Origin: Actinomycetes bacterium
Lineage (GTDB): Bacteria; Actinomycetota; Acidimicrobiia; Acidimicrobiales; Microtrichaceae
Assembly: GCA_023427825.1 (NCBI GenBank)
Contig: JAEZAI010000032.1
Coordinates: 1-8,315 of the forward strand
Reading direction: 5' to 3'
Length of the DNA stretch: 8,315 nucleotides
The position numbers and the translations under genes are program-made. This document shows, in pieces, positions 6,230-8,315 of the stretch (position 1 is the stretch's first letter; the number at the start of each line of letters is the position of its first letter). The notes below the pieces were generated by a model. The model was not told the DNA's origin and did not search any database. It saw nothing but the letters and a program-made list of their open reading frames with translations.

Positions 6230-8315
6230 CCGACAAGTCCTAGCTCACGCAGGCGCCGCGCCGCGATCATGCCCACCCGCTCGATGCGGAACTCCTCGAG
6301 CGCGGACCGCCCACGCACGGCGAGCTCCTCGCGGAGCGCCGGTTCGTCGGCCAGACGGCGCAACGCGGCCCCGGCGGCGTCCAGGTCGGGGTCCGCCCAG
6401 TGCCCGTCGGCCGGGTAGAACTGGCCCGGTCCGATCTCCACCTCGGTGGCCGGCACCAGCAGCGCGTCGCCGTCACCCATGAAGTCGAGGTTGCCCGAAT
6501 ATGCGGTCGCCACCACCGGCGTGCCGACCGACATCGCCTCCGCCATGGTCAGGCCCAGGCCCTCTGACCGGTGCAGCGACGCGTAGCAGTCGGCCACGGC
6601 GACCAGCGCCAGGCGGTCCCGTGCGTCCAGGTACCGGTCCCACACCTCGATGTCGGCCCGGTCGCCGACGACGTCGAGGAGGCGCTCCAGCTGCTCGGGG
6701 AACACCTCGCCGTTGATCGACTTCAGGATCAGCCGTGCGCCGTCGTCGGGGCCGAACGCACGCCGGTACGCCTCGACCAGGCCGATCGGGTTCTTGCGCT
6801 CCATCACCGACAGGAAGTCGAACGAGAACAGGACGGTGAACCGGTCGTCGAGGCCCAGGCGCTCCCGGTCGCCGGGCACGACCTCGGGGTCCTCGAACTC
6901 GAGCGGCACCGGCACGAGCGAGACCGGCACCCGGTCGTAGCGGCCGAAGACGTCGGCCAGGTAGCGGGTCGACGCCCACACCTCGTCCACGTGGCCGAAC
7001 GACGACAGCTGGCGCTCGGTGAGCACGTCGGTCTCCCAGTACCAGAGCCCGATGTTGCGACGGCCGGCCAGGAACGCCGGCCCGACGTCGGCGACGAAGT
7101 AGGGCAGCTGGTCCGGCGTGATCATCAGGAGGTTCACCGCGTGCGGCGCCTCGAACCGCTGCACGCCGTCGACGGCGTGACGACGGCTGCTGGTCCGGTC
7201 GTACGGGACGCTCGTCACCTCCACGCCGGCGGACTTCAGGGCGGTGCGCAGGTGGCGGGCCGCGACGCCGAGGCCGAGGTCGCCGTCCAGGTACCCGACC
7301 AGGTTCACGCCGCCGGCGCGCGGCCGGGTGGTGGCGACCGTCTCGCGCCGGACCGGACGGTCGGGCAGGACCGCGAGTCCGATCGCGCGCTCGCGGATCC
7401 CGTGCGTCCACAGCCAGCGGACGAACGCGTCGCGGTCCGCCCATCGCGGCGCCGGGAAGGCCGCCGCCACGTCGGGACGGTCCTCGAGCACCAGGTCGGC
7501 GGCGAGCGACACGCCCGAGCCGTCCGGACGGCCCGGACCCGCGAGCGCGTCCAGGAACGCGCCGGCCTCGCCGCGCTCGAGCGGGTTGGGCGGCCGGCGC
7601 CCTGCCGCCAGCTCGGTGCGGAACCATCGGCGCAGCGCCGGCGTCACCGGCACGCCGGCGAGATCCGGCTCCTCCCCCGCGGTCCCGACAGCGTCAGCAT
7701 CGGCCCCGTTCACCGCAGCGCTGACCTCGTCGGCCGCCCGGTGCAGCAGGTGCCGCAGGGCGGGCGACGTGCTGGAGCGGCGCCGCGGCGTGCCACCGGG
7801 CTCGGCCCACCACCAGGGCCGCTCGGGATCGAGTCCGTCCAGCTCCACGAGGCGCAGCGGTCCGCCGCCGACCAGCGGCTCGCCGGAGGGGCCCTCGGCG
7901 AGCTCCACCACGTCCGAGGTGCGGACCGACAGCCGGTACGACGGGTCGGTGACCAGGTCCACGGCGGTGCCGGCCGGCAGGTCCCGCCAGAGCCCGTCGA
8001 GCGCCGAGCGGTGGTCACCCTCGGTGGCGCGCGCCGCCTCCCCCGCCCGGGCCGACCACCACGCCAGCAGCGCGTCGCGCTCGGCGGTTCCGGCTCGGGG
8101 CAGCGACAGGACGCCGGGCAGACCGCCGCCGTACGGCAGGCCGGAACCCTCGTCGACGCGAGCCGCGAGCGCCACGGGTCGCACCGGCCCTGCCGCCGCG
8201 TCGTCGCCCACGAGCGCCGGGACCTCCGCCAGGAGGCGCACGGTGTCGGCGAGCACGAGGACCGGCCCGGCACCCTCTCCCCCGTCCTCTCCCTCGCCCG
8301 CGTGCTGGCCCAGGT
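6226..8315 (-). CDS. large two-domain glycosyltransferase (degenerate N-terminal domain plus GT4), 5' end outside window
   Basis: At least 696 residues are visible and the frame is open to position 8315, so the true start is beyond the window; an internal GTG at 8256 is used here only for numbering (residue 1). The C-terminal half (about 314-676) is a clear GT4-type transferase: GGVNLVGYLDGDLGLGVAAR (315-334), GLWYWETD (403-410), VWAST (426-430), the donor-binding R487-K488 in MERKNP, and E565-x7-E573 in SEGLGLTMAEAMSVGTPVVA. The N-terminal part (before about 185) resembles the GT8-like domain often fused to such GT4 units: LLAWWSAR (63-70), PLRLVELDGLDPERPWW (133-149). A linker with RPDVAAAFPAPRW (260-272) follows. 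In that N-terminal domain the acidic metal-binding motif and the following NxG-type strand seem lost, so it may be inactive. It likely transfers a sugar in surface-polysaccharide assembly; donor and acceptor are not readable. It is the first gene of the operon visible here. Confidence 0.92.
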   Translation of the reverse strand, partial: LGQHAGEGEDGGEGAGPVLVLADTVRLLAEVPALVGDDAAAGPVRPVALAARVDEGSGLPYGGGLPGVLSLPRAGTAERDALLAWWSARAGEAARATEGDHRSALDGLWRDLPAGTAVDLVTDPSYRLSVRTSDVVELAEGPSGEPLVGGGPLRLVELDGLDPERPWWWAEPGGTPRRRSSTSPALRHLLHRAADEVSAAVNGADADAVGTAGEEPDLAGVPVTPALRRWFRTELAAGRRPPNPLERGEAGAFLDALAGPGRPDGSGVSLAADLVLEDRPDVAAAFPAPRWADRDAFVRWLWTHGIRERAIGLAVLPDRPVRRETVATTRPRAGGVNLVGYLDGDLGLGVAARHLRTALKSAGVEVTSVPYDRTSSRRHAVDGVQRFEAPHAVNLLMITPDQLPYFVADVGPAFLAGRRNIGLWYWETDVLTERQLSSFGHVDEVWASTRYLADVFGRYDRVPVSLVPVPLEFEDPEVVPGDRERLGLDDRFTVLFSFDFLSVMERKNPIGLVEAYRRAFGPDDGARLILKSINGEVFPEQLERLLDVVGDRADIEVWDRYLDARDRLALVAVADCYASLHRSEGLGLTMAEAMSVGTPVVATAYSGNLDFMGDGDALLVPATEVEIGPGQFYPADGHWADPDLDAAGAALRRLADEPALREELAVRGRSALEEFRIERVGMIAARRLRELGLVG

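Larger units (their letters stand above)
1..8315 (-). other. single co-directional polysaccharide operon (GT, coiled coil, tandem GT, rmlA-rmlC-rmlB-rmlD)
   Basis: All seven genes run on the minus strand. The junctions from first to last are: 4-nt overlap, 5-nt gap, 47 nt, 55 nt, 16 nt and 22 nt. No gap holds a hairpin followed by a T-rich run and none is large enough for a convincing promoter, although the 47- and 55-nt gaps around rmlA could hide a weak internal one. The promoter and the end of the transcript both lie outside the window. The order of the sugar-nucleotide genes is rmlA, rmlC, rmlB, rmlD. Confidence 0.8.

Noticed and set aside
8263..8309. Gly/Glu-rich coding stretch at the window edge as a possible repeat or gene boundary
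   Set aside because: The frame is open through it and it joins smoothly to the glycosyltransferase domain. It is treated as a low-complexity loop in the partial gene; without the upstream sequence nothing more can be said.

Overview
The window is about 8.3 kb of very GC-rich DNA (roughly 70% by eye). Codons mostly end in G or C, GTG starts are frequent, and all seven genes lie head-to-tail on the minus strand with short gaps or overlaps. This points to a high-GC actinobacterium (Actinomycetota). A narrower placement, for example Acidimicrobiia, is only a guess from the style of the glycosyltransferases and of the RmlC-like protein. No tRNA, rRNA, CRISPR array, insertion sequence or prophage feature is visible.

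In the direction of transcription (high to low coordinates) the order is: (1) a large two-domain glycosyltransferase whose 5' end lies outside the window (6226-8315); (2) a 99-residue coiled-coil protein overlapping it by ATGA (5930-6229); (3) a 782-residue protein made of two fused GT4-type glycosyltransferase domains (3576-5924); (4) rmlA, glucose-1-phosphate thymidylyltransferase of the long form (2422-3528); (5) an rmlC-like 3,5-epimerase (1800-2366); (6) rmlB, dTDP-glucose 4,6-dehydratase (815-1783); (7) rmlD, dTDP-4-dehydrorhamnose reductase, running off the low-coordinate edge (1-792). The largest gap between genes is 55 nt, so no stretch over 300 nt is gene-free.

The four rml genes encode the complete route from glucose-1-phosphate and dTTP to dTDP-L-rhamnose. 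The upstream glycosyltransferases are the likely users of activated sugars, so the window reads as part of a cell-surface polysaccharide cluster, probably for a rhamnose-containing glycan. The sequence does not show which sugars the transferases use.

Most of this is conventional. The points that deserve a second look are the RmlC-like protein, which lacks two substrate-binding residues of classical RmlC; the apparently degenerate N-terminal half of the large glycosyltransferase; the small coiled-coil protein coupled between two transferases; and a short insertion in RmlA. I see no clear sign of an entirely new system.
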